From Marsupella aquatica (taxonomy: Eukaryota > Marchantiophyta): a stretch of 64,000 nucleotides of DNA. Shown here in pieces: positions 9,871 through 19,978 of this stretch. The notes under the pieces are model-generated. The model was not told the DNA's origin. It saw only the letters and a program-made list of their open reading frames with translations, and did not search any database. Position numbers and translations under genes: made by a program. Position 1 is the stretch's first letter, and each line of letters opens with the position of its first letter. The stretch is from contig OZ316897.1 in NCBI GenBank assembly GCA_973895155.1, forward strand, positions 1,488,001-1,552,000, read 5' to 3'.

Positions 9871-11134
9871 GCGGCTGGAGTTCCAAAGGTACGCTCTCCA
9901 CATGATGGAACCCCGGGGGGAGATCTCCGCCGCCCAGGTTATCCAGGTCGAGAACTATCGACCTAGGAAATGGGCGTCGTACTTCGCTAAGAAATTCCAT
10001 GAAGAGATGGAGCGACGAAGGAAGACGCTGTACATTGGCGGGAAGGCGTATTTTGCTAGCCACATCGAAATCATTCTTGAGTGGTACGCCCAGTTTGATC
10101 GACGAACCCTTCCCCGCATCAACGTCACAAAGTTGGTCCCAGCTAGGTGGGTTTTTCCGGCATTGGAGAGACGGCCCCAACCCGAGGCCCGAAGTCCAGC
10201 GGGCACGCCAGCTTCACCCACCCCACCTCCACAGATAGCTGTAATCGTAACCGAGGAGGCGCCGGATGAGTCGGTTGTCGCAACCGTTGATGCGACCCAA
10301 CTAGTCGGGCTAAGTATAGAAGTTGGTATGGCAGAGGTCTTACCCGAGCCCGGGTCTCCCAAGGACCCACCGGTGGCAATTCCGGAGAACCGGACATTGC
10401 TGCAGGAGGACACTCCAGCCCCTTCCAACGTTATGTCCCCAGGGCTGGACGTCACTGCCCCAGCCCCCGTGCGTGTTGACGTCTGCCCGTGCCCAAATCC
10501 GGACAGGCACAACTTGGACCACCCGGAACTCTTTGTACAGGGTACGTTTCTGAACGGGCTTCTGGGAGGTTTCTCTCATCAAATTGCCCCAGATACCGGG
10601 GAGTTCATGGCCCGAAAGGTAGCCTGTTTCTTCAATCAGGAGTTGGTTGCCGCAGTAAAGGCAGGTCGGGCCCAGTCGGAGGCCCTTCAGAGGATAGAAC
10701 GGTACCGGGTGGAGTCCGTGTACCTAAAGAATGAAGTGGTGGCTCAAGAGGCTGAGCTTCTACAACTACGACCCAAGGTTGCAGCCGCCGATGAGTTGTT
10801 AGCAAAGGCGCACGCTCTTACCGCCCTAGCCGAACAGGCCAAAGCTGGGAATGAGGCCAAGATTACACGACTCCGGAACCAGATTGACAGTTTGAAGAAT
10901 CAAGCTGTCACCTGGCAGAAAGACCTAGAGGAGGCCGAGGAACGAGCCCAGCGGGACACGGCGGAGATAGCCACGCTGCAGGCCGAGATGGCGCGGCTCC
11001 AAACCGAGGCCGAGAAGCAGGACCAGATGGCGGGTAAACTGACGAGCGACGCCCAGCAGCTGGAGGAGGCATGTCAGGAGGCAGCAGAGGAGACGGACGA
11101 GGCGAGGCGAGAGAACGAATCTCTGCTGGACTAG
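9827..11134 (+). CDS. Coiled-coil ORF3 of the LTR element
   Basis: A 435-residue ORF. The first 110 residues are globular (MPEIAERLEFQRYALHMMEP, RKWASYFAKKFHEEMERRRK, YFASHIEIILEWYAQFD). A P/T-rich linker follows, then a HxxHPELFVQGTFLNGLLGG segment and about 190 residues of almost uninterrupted heptads (ALTALAEQAKAGNEAKITRL and onward) to the stop. Neither protease, reverse transcriptase nor integrase lies downstream, so the element is non-autonomous or has lost pol. The layout matches the elements at 4.0-5.8 kb and 48.4-51.9 kb. It might act as a structural gag protein that oligomerises through its coiled coil; that is inference. Confidence 0.5.
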   Translation: MTIESNHGLMPEIAERLEFQRYALHMMEPRGEISAAQVIQVENYRPRKWASYFAKKFHEEMERRRKTLYIGGKAYFASHIEIILEWYAQFDRRTLPRINVTKLVPARWVFPALERRPQPEARSPAGTPASPTPPPQIAVIVTEEAPDESVVATVDATQLVGLSIEVGMAEVLPEPGSPKDPPVAIPENRTLLQEDTPAPSNVMSPGLDVTAPAPVRVDVCPCPNPDRHNLDHPELFVQGTFLNGLLGGFSHQIAPDTGEFMARKVACFFNQELVAAVKAGRAQSEALQRIERYRVESVYLKNEVVAQEAELLQLRPKVAAADELLAKAHALTALAEQAKAGNEAKITRLRNQIDSLKNQAVTWQKDLEEAEERAQRDTAEIATLQAEMARLQTEAEKQDQMAGKLTSDAQQLEEACQEAAEETDEARRENESLLD

Positions 11135-12113
11135 GTCCAGCTCCTCAAAGCGGACAATGATAGGCTTTGAAGGCAGCGGGATGGCCGTTCCCATTCGGGC
11201 GGCTCTGGCAAGCGTGCCAGACATTAGCGGCGGAGTAGGAATAGATTAGGATTAGGATTGGCTTAGTCAGGCTCTTGGGACAGGCACCTGCCTTAGGTAC
11301 AGCAGCACTGCCATGCTGTCTAGCCTGCGTAGATTAGGATCTCCTAATAAGACACAGCCGTTTTCCGGCCTGATTGTCAGCTTAGTTAGGACCTTAGTCA
11401 GCGAATCTTTGGCAAGAGGACACCCCGTCCCTCGGCTCTTAGTATTTAGTGCACCCCTCGGTAGAGGAGGGGGGGTTTTAGTTTCAGAGTTGGACATCCG
11501 CGGTATATGCGGGGAGTCCCGACCTCTGGGAATGAAAGAGTACCAAGGGGGGGTAGGACTAAGCTCGCCGGGCGAGTGCGGAGCCGGGCTCCATTGTAGT
11601 ATGCACCCTCGGCCTTGAACCTATTCATTCCAGGGCTGTCGGGTCAACTAAGTGTACGCATATGTTCCCTTTGTAGTAAAATCCTTTCCCATCATTTTCC
11701 TTCGTGTAAATCAAGATTGTATGCATGTGTGCGCATATGTGTGTGGGTTTCTCGTATATGGGTGGCAGCGCCAGGCCGAACGCACTACCCGAGACGTGCA
11801 CAGGGTGCAGCCTGCGGGTAAGTGGTTGCGAGCACGGGTTGAGGACCTGTATCATCGAATCCGGATCGAAGACGGACAGCACGAAGGCTTAGAAGCCCTT
11901 AAGCCGGGGTCGATCCTGCTATCGACTAAGGTACGTTCTGGCGGCGGAACACAAACCATACCTAGGAGGTGTCCGTATTTAGCAGTATGCGCACTTAGCG
12001 CTAGTTTACGAGAATAAGGTGCATTACGTGCTTCCCTTCCTGCCTGAACCCTCAGATTTATGAGGGATGTGCCCGTCTAAGCTGAAGTCTGAGTTAAGGC
12101 CGAAGCCGACGAC
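11135..12113 (+). other. 3' untranslated part of the LTR element
   Basis: No ORF with recognisable content. It starts with TAGGATTA-type repeats (11,237-11,260), like the sequence after the coiled-coil ORFs at 21.9 and 51.9 kb. No 3' LTR matching 8175-8658 was found, so the right end of this element is not defined. Confidence 0.4.
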
Positions 12114-12542
12114 GTGACAGTTTTGGAGGAGGGTCCGCTGCCCGTCACTGAAGAGCCTGAGTGGAGCAAGACGAGTGATTTTCGAAACAGGCTGAAGCTT
12201 CCTCCATGCGAGGCTATTAGCCCGGGCGAGACGCTTATCCCATGGCTCAAAGATTCCCCGCCAAGGCATTTTTTGGAAAGATTTACAATTCATTGTCCTC
12301 CTCTTCCTCACAGCCCGACTCGTCAGGATGACATGCGCACCCAGGAGGACCTAGGGAGGATTGATTTCCAGAATACAACCATTCCTGGCAAGGACTCTCG
12401 AAGAGGTGTGGAGATTACGCCATCCTTGGCATTTATCAGCAATCGTGAGCACGGTTTTGTTCCCGACAGAGCCCGATCTATGGCTGGAATCGATGATGAG
12501 TGCGGTTCATCCACGACCGACAGAACTAGCGCCCGACGCTAG
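12114..12542 (+). CDS. Hypothetical ORF carrying a palindrome
   Basis: A 142-residue ORF with no recognised domain. Its end overlaps the palindrome TAGCGCCCGACGCTA (12,527-12,541). Two further variants follow at 12,767 and 12,841. Because the same palindrome family marks the introns at 5.8-7.8 kb, this stretch may be the other half of that gene/element, separated by insertion of the LTR element. Coding status is doubtful. Confidence 0.2.
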   Translation: MTVLEEGPLPVTEEPEWSKTSDFRNRLKLPPCEAISPGETLIPWLKDSPPRHFLERFTIHCPPLPHSPTRQDDMRTQEDLGRIDFQNTTIPGKDSRRGVEITPSLAFISNREHGFVPDRARSMAGIDDECGSSTTDRTSARR

Positions 12543-14903
12543 TGTGCTCACTTTCCTGATGGAGGCACCCAATGTTCTCTAATCTCCCGATGCACAAAGA
12601 CGGCAATGTGTTTTGTGTGTGGGCAATGTGTAACCAATGTGTTCAGGACTAGCCCCTTTCATTTGTGGTACTGGATGAGAGACTACATTAGGATTTTCTA
12701 ATCGCTATCGTATTTTGATTCGCTTGTGTAAAGAGTAGATAGCGGACATTTATAAACTAGTTTTGGTAGCGCCTGGTGCGAGCCTATACTTTCTGGGAAT
12801 ACTCGGGTTTAAATGTACTGTTCCCAAAATTTTATAAAACAAGCGCCTAGCGCTACTCTCGGTCTCGACCATTTCTCCTGGATTTGACACGAATCTTTGA
12901 AATTCCTGTTTCCTGTGTAATGGAAATGCCCTCTACGAATCTTCGGTAGTAGCCCACCATGCCAAGGAATCCCCTTACTTCTTTCACACTATCTATAAAA
13001 GGTCTCCATCTATAAAAGGTCAAGATGCACAAAGGTAGATTTGTACCGGTCCTTTTTCATACATTAGAGCTAGGTCACATTCTTGCACCGGGAATATTGC
13101 ATTTTAGGACCGGATATAATGTTGGGCAACCTTAATCCTGATTACAGCGTGCAATAAAATGTCACTACCGACCATGTATGTGCAAATATGACCATTCATT
13201 GCCTAAGTTGGCCATGCAGTAACACTTTGTAGCTTTGTCCCACTTTGGGTGACACTCAACGGCTCACTCAAACGGTAAGGCTGAGTGGCTTCCCCTAATT
13301 CGGTTTTAGGCACTAAACTTCACTTTGGGAGTCTCTTTGGAGTTTTCGCCATTGTCATTGAACTTAGAACATGAGGGGTGGAGTGTTCGGGGTTTTACGT
13401 AGGATTTTCCTTTTAGTGTTGCCCACTTTTTGCGACCATTGCGGAGTGAACTTCCCGCGTGTTATGTGCTTATTTATGCTCTCGAGGAGCAGTGTTCAGG
13501 CAATTGCGGCGATCTAACCTTGCGCTTGCAGTCTACTCATATACCTGCATTCTTGCTCAATCTCCTTTAGGGACATTTAGTTTTTGGCTGGTAGGGCAAA
13601 GAAGGTTGTGGCTGCTGCAACGTTCGTGAGGAGCTTGTCGGAGTTTGAGGAGTCGGAGGTTGGGGTTTCTTCAAGGTTTTGGGTGACAATCTCGGTCACA
13701 GTTGTGGTATAGACCCTTTTGCTGCACCCATAACAAGCATCGACAGGCCGTGAGGCTCATTGGGAGGTCCTTCAGTTGTCAAGCTACCGTTGAGCTGGTG
13801 AAGCTGCATGTGGGTTGCATCTGTTTTGTTGACACAGTCAGTGTGGGAATCCATATTTTCATAGTGCTTGTTCTTGCAAACTGGGAGCCGAGAGTTTGGA
13901 GTCGGGAGCTAAGAAGGGTATTGTTAGGCTTCAATTACTCTGTGGTTTTCTCCAGCTCCATGGTACAGTTTCAATGTTAATGCTTTGTCCTTGTGCTGGT
14001 CTAGGTAGCGCGAGCTTCTACCTATTGCGCCCTCTTGCTGTAAGCGTATCGAGCTGCCAACTGAGTGATTCATACCTGTAGCTGCTTACGCGTGATCAAG
14101 AGATTGGACAAATGCCTAGTGCTGTCCAGCAGGAGAAAACTCTTTTTGGTCACGATCGGGCATTGGAATATAACTAAGTGCGGCAGAGCAACACGGGGAG
14201 CTGTAGAGTTGCAGACAAGACACAACTACAGAGGAGGCATTGGGAAGGACACAAAGGTGCGGTGAAGGTACAAGGACCGTGGATCCTAACTTGTTTGCTG
14301 CCTTGGGAGGATCTGGAGAGCCCGAGGCGACATGCTTCATTGAGCCTGAGCTAGCTAAATCCAATCCAGGAGTTGTTGCGCTAAGGTGAGACTTTGAGTT
14401 TAGGGTTGCTTCAGTGTCCGAGTAGGTTTTCTCTTTGCGTCGGCAGCTAGAAGGTAAGCTCGGGGGCTTTACAAAGGGTTAGTGTTGCGGACTTTCCCTC
14501 CTGGACATTGTGTGTCTTCATTTGCAACTTGTTTGTGGACCTGTGATCCTGAGACTGTCAAAATTGTTGTGGCCGCACCGACAACTTGATGACGCGTTTT
14601 GTGGATGCACCGTTAGTAATTGCGAGTATAGCTCTCCAACGATTGCACTTACCATTTTTGACCACCTTGCATGATGTCCATCCGTGGGCTGGACCCCAAG
14701 AAGTAGATTTTGGTAGATTTTGGTAGATTTTGTCTCTGCTTGGTTTCATTCCTGTGGAGCACTGCTGTGATGGATGAATAGTGTTGTCTTGCCTTGAAGT
14801 GGGACATTGGATGAATCCCTCATGCCTTGTCTTTTTCAAAAGCTCACAGTGTTTACCTTCAGCTATGGGCAGTTGACATCTTTTAGCATTCTTTGTGGTG
14901 GTG
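12543..14903. other. Unassigned sequence
   Basis: Several short ORFs (for example 13,702-13,980 + and 14,558-14,929 -) have no recognisable domain. The minus-strand ORF at 14,558-14,929 begins with a heptad-like MEQELCNKG and could be part of the same minus-strand fragment as 14,863-15,132. Two further palindrome variants lie at 12,767-12,781 and 12,841-12,855. Confidence 0.35.
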
Positions 14904-15132
14904 CCTTTGTTGCAGAGCTCCTGCTCCAACTGCCCCTTTTTCCTGGTAAGTTGTGCAACCTTGATTCCAGTATAGATTGAAGTATTCTTGTCTTAATTGT
15001 GTCTATGTACATAGTGTCCTTCATTGCAACTGTCGCTTTGACCTGCTGAGTTTTAGCAAAGTGAATAAGGCATTCTGCCATCATTCCAATCAACTTAAAC
15101 AAAAATTGAGCTTCAATATGAACTGAGAGCAT
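14863..15132 (-). pseudogene. Conserved minus-strand fragment of the cassette (copy 3)
   Basis: An 89-residue ORF with residues IGMMAECLIHFAKTQQVKAT and ILQSILESRLHNL is repeated almost unchanged at 53,318-53,551. In another frame the same DNA reads as a coiled-coil-like stretch (IKVAQLTRKKGQLEQELCNK). I do not recognise the protein. Its conservation in two cassette copies shows that it belongs to the mobile unit rather than to the local host sequence. It lies on the opposite strand to the Cys-rich and PHD ORFs. Confidence 0.35.
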
Positions 15133-15856
15133 TTATCCCCTCCCTAGACTGATCAAAGTTTCCTAGCGAAAGTTTATATGTTTTAACTGTCCAAGTGTAG
15201 GTTTAACCGTGAAAGTTCAGGCCGCTACACCAAGTGCTGGTTGGTGGCCTAAGTGCAGGGTGGTAGGCGGAGTACGTTGCCCAACCTTGTTACTTTTGCA
15301 TTGTTTGCCTATGGTGTTGGCATTTTCCTCACACTCATTCTCATCCTGCTATAATTGGCAATTCAACTATCCTCTAGAATTCAGTCAGAAGGTGAAGTAT
15401 TAGTAAGACTACATTTTCCCTTTGCTCACAATTGAATTTCATAATCCTACTTGTCGTAGCATTCTGCAAACGATCATGGTTTGCTTATGGCCATTATTTG
15501 CAATTTTCTGCTACTAAGATGTCTTCTTCTGAGCAGCATACACCGGAAGTAAGCAATAGTGGAGGTTTAACTGCACATCAACACATCCAGTGAACTACCT
15601 CTCTGTTGCGAACTGCAGGGTGAGACTTTCACTCTTTTTGGATATTGTAGTTTGTAAGCAAGTTGATTAGGACTGTTTCATGCTATGTTTATACTGTGAC
15701 CTCTAACTGGAACCAAGGGAATGACACAGTGAGTGGGAACTGATAATTTAAGGTTGGTTGTTGTTGGTGAGGCAAGTATAGCTCCTGCTCACCTTGCTGA
15801 TCGAAGGTGCTTATCAGAGGACGTGAAAAGAGGACATCTCCACAAAAGTAGCACTT

Positions 15857-16310
15857 ATGGTGAGGACCCGCAATGCTAAACATGTGCGGCTTGCACGCAA
15901 GGCAGAGATGTTGCGCCTTGAGTATGTCAGATCGACTGGGGATCCTTCCAGCCCAGTCTACATGGTACTTTGAGTACCCTATTCTTGCCAGGAACAACTA
16001 CAGTCGGCCTCTACCTGCTTCAGTACCCTTCCCAACATCCTTGGTATTTGTGTCTCTTGTACATGACCCACCACAAATTAGGTGCCAAGGGTGTGTGCAC
16101 AGTTGCCAATATGACTGTCCTGCCTGTAGGGCTTCTGGCCGAGAGTTGGATGAGCGTTCTCTTGGATGTCGGTTTTTGCACAAAGCACAATGTATCATCT
16201 GGAACCACTCGCCATCCTGCAGTGTGCCTGGCGATGTCACTTGTCCTGCCCTCCCAGACCCCAACACCGGTGCCTTTGGTGTCTACACATGTTTGGATCA
16301 CACGCTCTAG
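15857..16310 (+). pseudogene. Cys-rich ORF, cassette copy 3
   Basis: Starts MVRTRNAKHVRLARKAEM, as in copies 1 and 2, but has a small insertion after 15,928 that changes frame. The later part (about 16,050-16,310) recovers the cysteine pattern 'C-x2-C-x3-C-x3-C-x2-C' (CQGCVHSCQYDCPAC) and CSVPGDVTCPAL. The spaced cysteines and histidines suggest a zinc-binding fold. Function is unknown. The gene sits upstream of the PHD gene, separated by about 0.7 kb that ends in a splice-acceptor-like sequence, so the two could be exons of one gene. Confidence 0.45.
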
Positions 16311-16977
16311 AGGACCACTTGTCTCACCGCATGCACAGACCAGAGACCATTGACCTATAACTTAACACTCTGACTTGAATAGAGAGGATATTTACTTAAA
16401 ATTTTGAATTATGAGCAATTTTGGGTCCAGGGTTTAGGGTCAACAGTACATAACTTATCCTATTATGGCTGCACTAAGTACAATATCCTAATTTAAGAGG
16501 CTAGCAAGCTCACTTAAAAGTCTCCTTTCAAAGACTGGAATTTATGGGCCATGTGATAACCTGGAAAAAGTGATTTATGCCTAACTTATTTGTCTCATTC
16601 ACTATCATAGCCTATTTAGGATGTATAAATTACAACCCTGATCACACTGCTTGATACCAATCCTGTTCGAAAAATGCCTGTTTTACATGTCACGACTATT
16701 GTATGTGATTCAAATGCATTAAATCTTGTTGCAGATCTCCTTTGGTGAATCATAGCCACAAAATTGAGGTGTAGGTGGAGCTATTGTACTAGGGGATCAG
16801 TTTTCAGAGTGGGCTCAACAAACCAAAAAGTATGTATACTCTGCATCTGTGTGTGATCATTTCATTGCAGTAGCAATTGCCACTCTAGTCTATATGCTAC
16901 ATTGTACTTTTTGTACACTGCTAAATTGTATTGTCTGTGCACTTTGCTAAATTGTACTATCTGTCTCATGGGTAGGC

Positions 16978-17014
16978 ATGGCACGCCCTAAAATCCGAGC
17001 CAAGAAGCGGGGGA
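16978..17014 (+). pseudogene. First codons of the PHD gene, cassette copy 3
   Basis: MARPKIRAKKRG matches the starts of the PHD genes at 30,167 (-) and 57,753 (+). The gene is cut by the CACTA terminus at 17,015. Confidence 0.6.
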
Positions 17015-17330
17015 CACTAGAAGAATCCGAGGTGAATTGAGACCGCAATATGTGACTCATTTTGGCTCATGTGACTTCATTGTGACTCAACGTGACTTGA
17101 CCCACGCTGTGACCCTTGGAGTTGCAAAAGTTGAGACCAAAAAATGGAAGTCACTATTGATACTGGGCTTTGTGACTTCCTTGATACCCATTTGTGACTG
17201 ATCTGTGACTTTATTGTGGAGTCTAGCCTTGTTTCTACGTGACTGCAATATGACTTAAAGGAGTCACATGGTAAGTCACATACATGACTTACCCGCATTC
17301 AACAACGACTAGCGTGTGACCATTTAGTGT
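17015..17330. repeat. CACTA left terminus with subterminal repeats
   Basis: The terminal CACTAG is followed by at least ten copies of a TGTGACTY or AAGTCACA motif in both orientations up to about 17,330. Such arrays bind the second (TNPA-like) protein in known CACTA elements. The same GTGACT motif recurs after 62,416 and before 45,792. Confidence 0.65.
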
Positions 17331-17869
17331 CACAGGAGAGACCAATGGAGACCCTGGCCCGGGTCACACAACAAAACCATTTGGGACTCTATATCATCAT
17401 GTTTATAACTAATAAGGTTCACATGCAAGTTGTGACCATGACTAATGAACACAGAGGTATAGTTCATAAGGAGAGAGAGCACTCCACATTACAATACATA
17501 GAAACCTGATGTTCTAACTTTAGAAATATAACACATTGAATACAAGAAATGAACATAGCATGAATGACATTCACATGAAACAAAGCATCATATAAGGAGA
17601 TCCTACACAAAACATTAATAAGAATTAAACAGAATCACAATCTTGCTCAAAAATGTAGATCATTTGAATTCCAATGGAATAGTTTACAATGTGATTAATG
17701 TAATTCAGACAAAACAGGAACTCATAATTGATGACTGCATGATGAGATAACTGAAAGCACATGCATGATACTAAGAATCTCCAAGAGGACATGATTCTTG
17801 TACTCCTTGTTGACATCTAAAATCTACATAACATGACTCACACTACGAACAAATAATGGCATGACATTG
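17331..17869. other. CACTA 3' non-coding sequence
   Basis: AT-rich, no supported gene. It lies between the subterminal repeats and the end of the second transposase-associated gene. Confidence 0.4.
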
Positions 17870-18718
17870 TTATGGATCCTCTATGAACTTGCTTGGCCAT
17901 AATACCAAAGAACCTGCAGCATCTCCAAGTGTCTTTTGAGGAGGATCATCATTTGTGTTTGGAATGGGAAGGACAGCTTTAGGTTTCACTAGTAATGTGA
18001 CTAACACTACTGAATAACCTGGGGGAATCCTCTTGCCATGGAACGTTGTGGAACCAACCTGCACTCTGCCAAATCCTACTCATGTTCCACTCTCATCAAC
18101 AGCTAACAAGCCACTTTGTCCCTCAGCATTAGGTGCTTTCTCCACTTCCACCTTAGATCTTTCTGCCAGCACCGTTCTTGGAGGTTTGTATGAAACCTTT
18201 GACGTGGCTCTGCTCCCACCAGCAGACTTGCTTCGTTTGCGCATGCTTCCTCTCTTCACAGTAGTGAAGCTAGGCTCAGTAGGTTCCTCTGTTAGGACTG
18301 TCACAGTAGCAAGTTCACCACCTGGGAGTGTCATACCAACTAACTCTTTGGTTGGATTTATCTCAACAAGAGGCACACTTGTCATTGAGAATGATACATT
18401 CTGCAAATCATTTAACTCTGCAATGGAGTCAAGATCTACATAGCATGAATCTGGCTCAATGGTATCATTGTCATGCTTGCTAATATCCTCATTTGCCCCA
18501 ACATTGATATCATCCACTCCCTTGCCAATGTCATCCTCATCCAAACATGTTTGACTACCCTCTGTCAAACAAGTTGCTTGTACAGACTGCAACTTTGTTG
18601 CCTCTAAATTACAGCGAGTATTTGCCAGGTTCTCATACTTCTTCTCTGCAGCACCTGTCTTATTCTCTATGGACACAACAACCACAATATATGTTACTGA
18701 AAATAACACATTCAACAA
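17870..18718 (-). pseudogene. CACTA second protein, C-terminal part (DUF8039-like)
   Basis: Two minus-strand ORFs (18,080-18,718 and 17,870-18,064) form the C-terminal part of the second CACTA protein. The first has an acidic linker and a basic MRKRSKSAGGSRATSK stretch, as in DNA-binding or nuclear proteins. The second reads FHGKRIPPGYSVVLV and then PIPNTNDDPPQKTLGDAAGS with LVLWP, the 'P...TLG-A-G-x-V-WP' pattern of the plant transposon domain known as DUF8039. Neighbouring exons upstream (18.7-19.6 kb) belong to the same gene. It lies next to the left terminus, the usual place for a TNPA-type protein, which would bind the subterminal repeats. A stop near 18,080 separates the two pieces. Confidence 0.5.
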
Positions 18719-18729
18719 ACTATGTCAAT

Positions 18730-18990
18730 TCAAACTATACATTTACTAATCATATCCCACACAATTGTAAAGGCCTTACCTTCAAGCCTACATGTCGTTG
18801 GCATGCCAGAAGAGTGCATCGACTTTGCCACCTCAAGTGGTGACGGTGGAACTCCTGCAAAATTGGAATCAATTTTATCTCTCACCGACACAACAGCTTC
18901 CATTAATGTCTTGAAGTTCACATGGAACAAGTCAGTCAATGAATTCAAACGTTCATTGATCTCTGGAAGACATGTTTTGACAGCCTTCAA
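18730..18990 (-). pseudogene. CACTA second protein, internal exon
   Basis: An 86-residue ORF (INERLNSLTDLFHVNFKTLM and following) with helical, coiled-coil-like character. It lies between the Transposase_24-like exon and the DUF8039-like exon in the same orientation and is flanked by AT-rich intron-like sequence. I regard it as an internal exon of that gene. Confidence 0.4.
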
Positions 18991-19373
18991 ACGACCACTT
19001 ATCTTTGTAAGTGAAGATCCACCTCCCTACATGACACAGGGGTATAGGTTCAATCACTCCATATGAAATGTTGGGCAATATATGCACAATCAATGTTATA
19101 TACAGTGTACACCTGAAATTCAACGCAGGTCATTCAATTACCAATCAGAACTCATATAACTTACATGCTTGGAGGATTCAGATGCACCCTCTTGAGCCTG
19201 GGTGTTCACAATTTCAGCCCTCAACTCTTCTTTTGAAGGGCTTTGCCCCAATTGGGCTTTCTGCACATGCATGGCAAACACAAGTTATCATTATTATTCA
19301 TGGAACGTACACTAAAAAACAAAGTTTACATGTATGGGTTTACACTAAAAAACAGTACATAGTGTAGCATAAA

Positions 19374-19607
19374 TTACATACCTAGGCCATTGATTCTTAC
19401 CAAACGTTTTGCTATCGGTGCAGTGCCGGTCCTTCCTGTCAGATTAGGGTTCTGAACACTCAACCTGGCCTCGGTCATCTGTGAACTCTTCTTTTTCGAA
19501 GCATCTGTTACAAAATAAGCTACTAACCTTGCCCACACTTTATCATCACAACTGGCTGGTGGAGGCATATCTGGCTTCTCCCCACCTTCCTTCCAAGCCT
19601 TATGCAT
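19374..19607 (-). pseudogene. CACTA second protein, Transposase_24-like exon
   Basis: Residues CDDKVWARLVAYFVTDASKK, then SQMTEARLSV and GRTGTAPIAKRLV, match the pattern 'W-x2-LV-x-Y-W...S-x2-N-x-NR...H-x-G-x-x-S/P-x-A' of the plant Ptta/En/Spm transposase family (Transposase_24), though the usual NK-x-NR is altered. The domain occurs in the second protein of plant CACTA elements. Upstream exons are at 19,632-19,905 and, beyond the nested element, at 22,760-23,203. Confidence 0.5.
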
Positions 19608-19631
19608 TCTCCACCTCTCTTGCTTTATGAT

Positions 19632-19902
19632 TTAACCTGCTGTACTCTCTAGGAAACCTATGTCCACGCCATCATCACTGCCCACATAATTCCATTTGGC
19701 AGCAACATTTTCACATACAGTCTTCCAATCTTTTGGATGTTGTTTTTTAAAATTAATAACACTCACATCTAACCAACGCAATACTTCAGCTTTCAAATCA
19801 GCATGCCAACGGTTCTTACGAGGACACTCATCATCCACCCATTGTCTCTCATTCAACTTTACGTTCCCTTTCTTTGTCACCTCCCCTCGTGCACTGCTCT
19901 CG
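19632..19902 (-). pseudogene. CACTA second protein, DNA-binding-like exon
   Basis: The ORF reads KLNERQWVDDECPRKNRWHA and LDVSVINFKKQHPKDWKTVC, with spaced tryptophans as in a Myb/SANT or Transposase_24 N-part. The ORF continues rightward to 19,973 only because it runs into the nested coiled-coil element; the real gene is broken at about 19,902 and resumes at about 22,760. Confidence 0.45.
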
Positions 19903-19978
19903 GTCAACCTAAGCAGACTTAGAAGGGAAAACCCCTTTACCGGAAATAAGGAGAGAAACAGGCCAAAATCCAAGCCGG

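Larger units (their letters stand above)
14904..17014 (+). mobile_element. Cassette copy 3 (truncated)
   Basis: Homologous to copy 2 (53,323 onward) from CCTTTGTTGCAGAGCTCCTG to the first codons of the PHD gene, where a CACTA terminus begins at 17,015. Compared with copy 2 it lacks two blocks, about 1.5 kb (53,950-55,430) and about 0.9 kb (55,565-56,445), which look like later insertions in copy 2. It keeps the uninterrupted sequence TATTGTACTAGGGGATC (16,783-16,799), the empty form of the gypsy insertion site found in copy 1. Confidence 0.65.

Noticed and set aside
12160-12180. Right end of the LTR element at 8175, suggested by GATTTT on both sides
   Set aside because: The sequence before it does not end in CA and no 3' LTR is present; the six-base match is likely chance.
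13702-13980. 92-residue hydrophobic ORF
   Set aside because: No start context, no homologous copy in the window and no recognised domain; probably chance.
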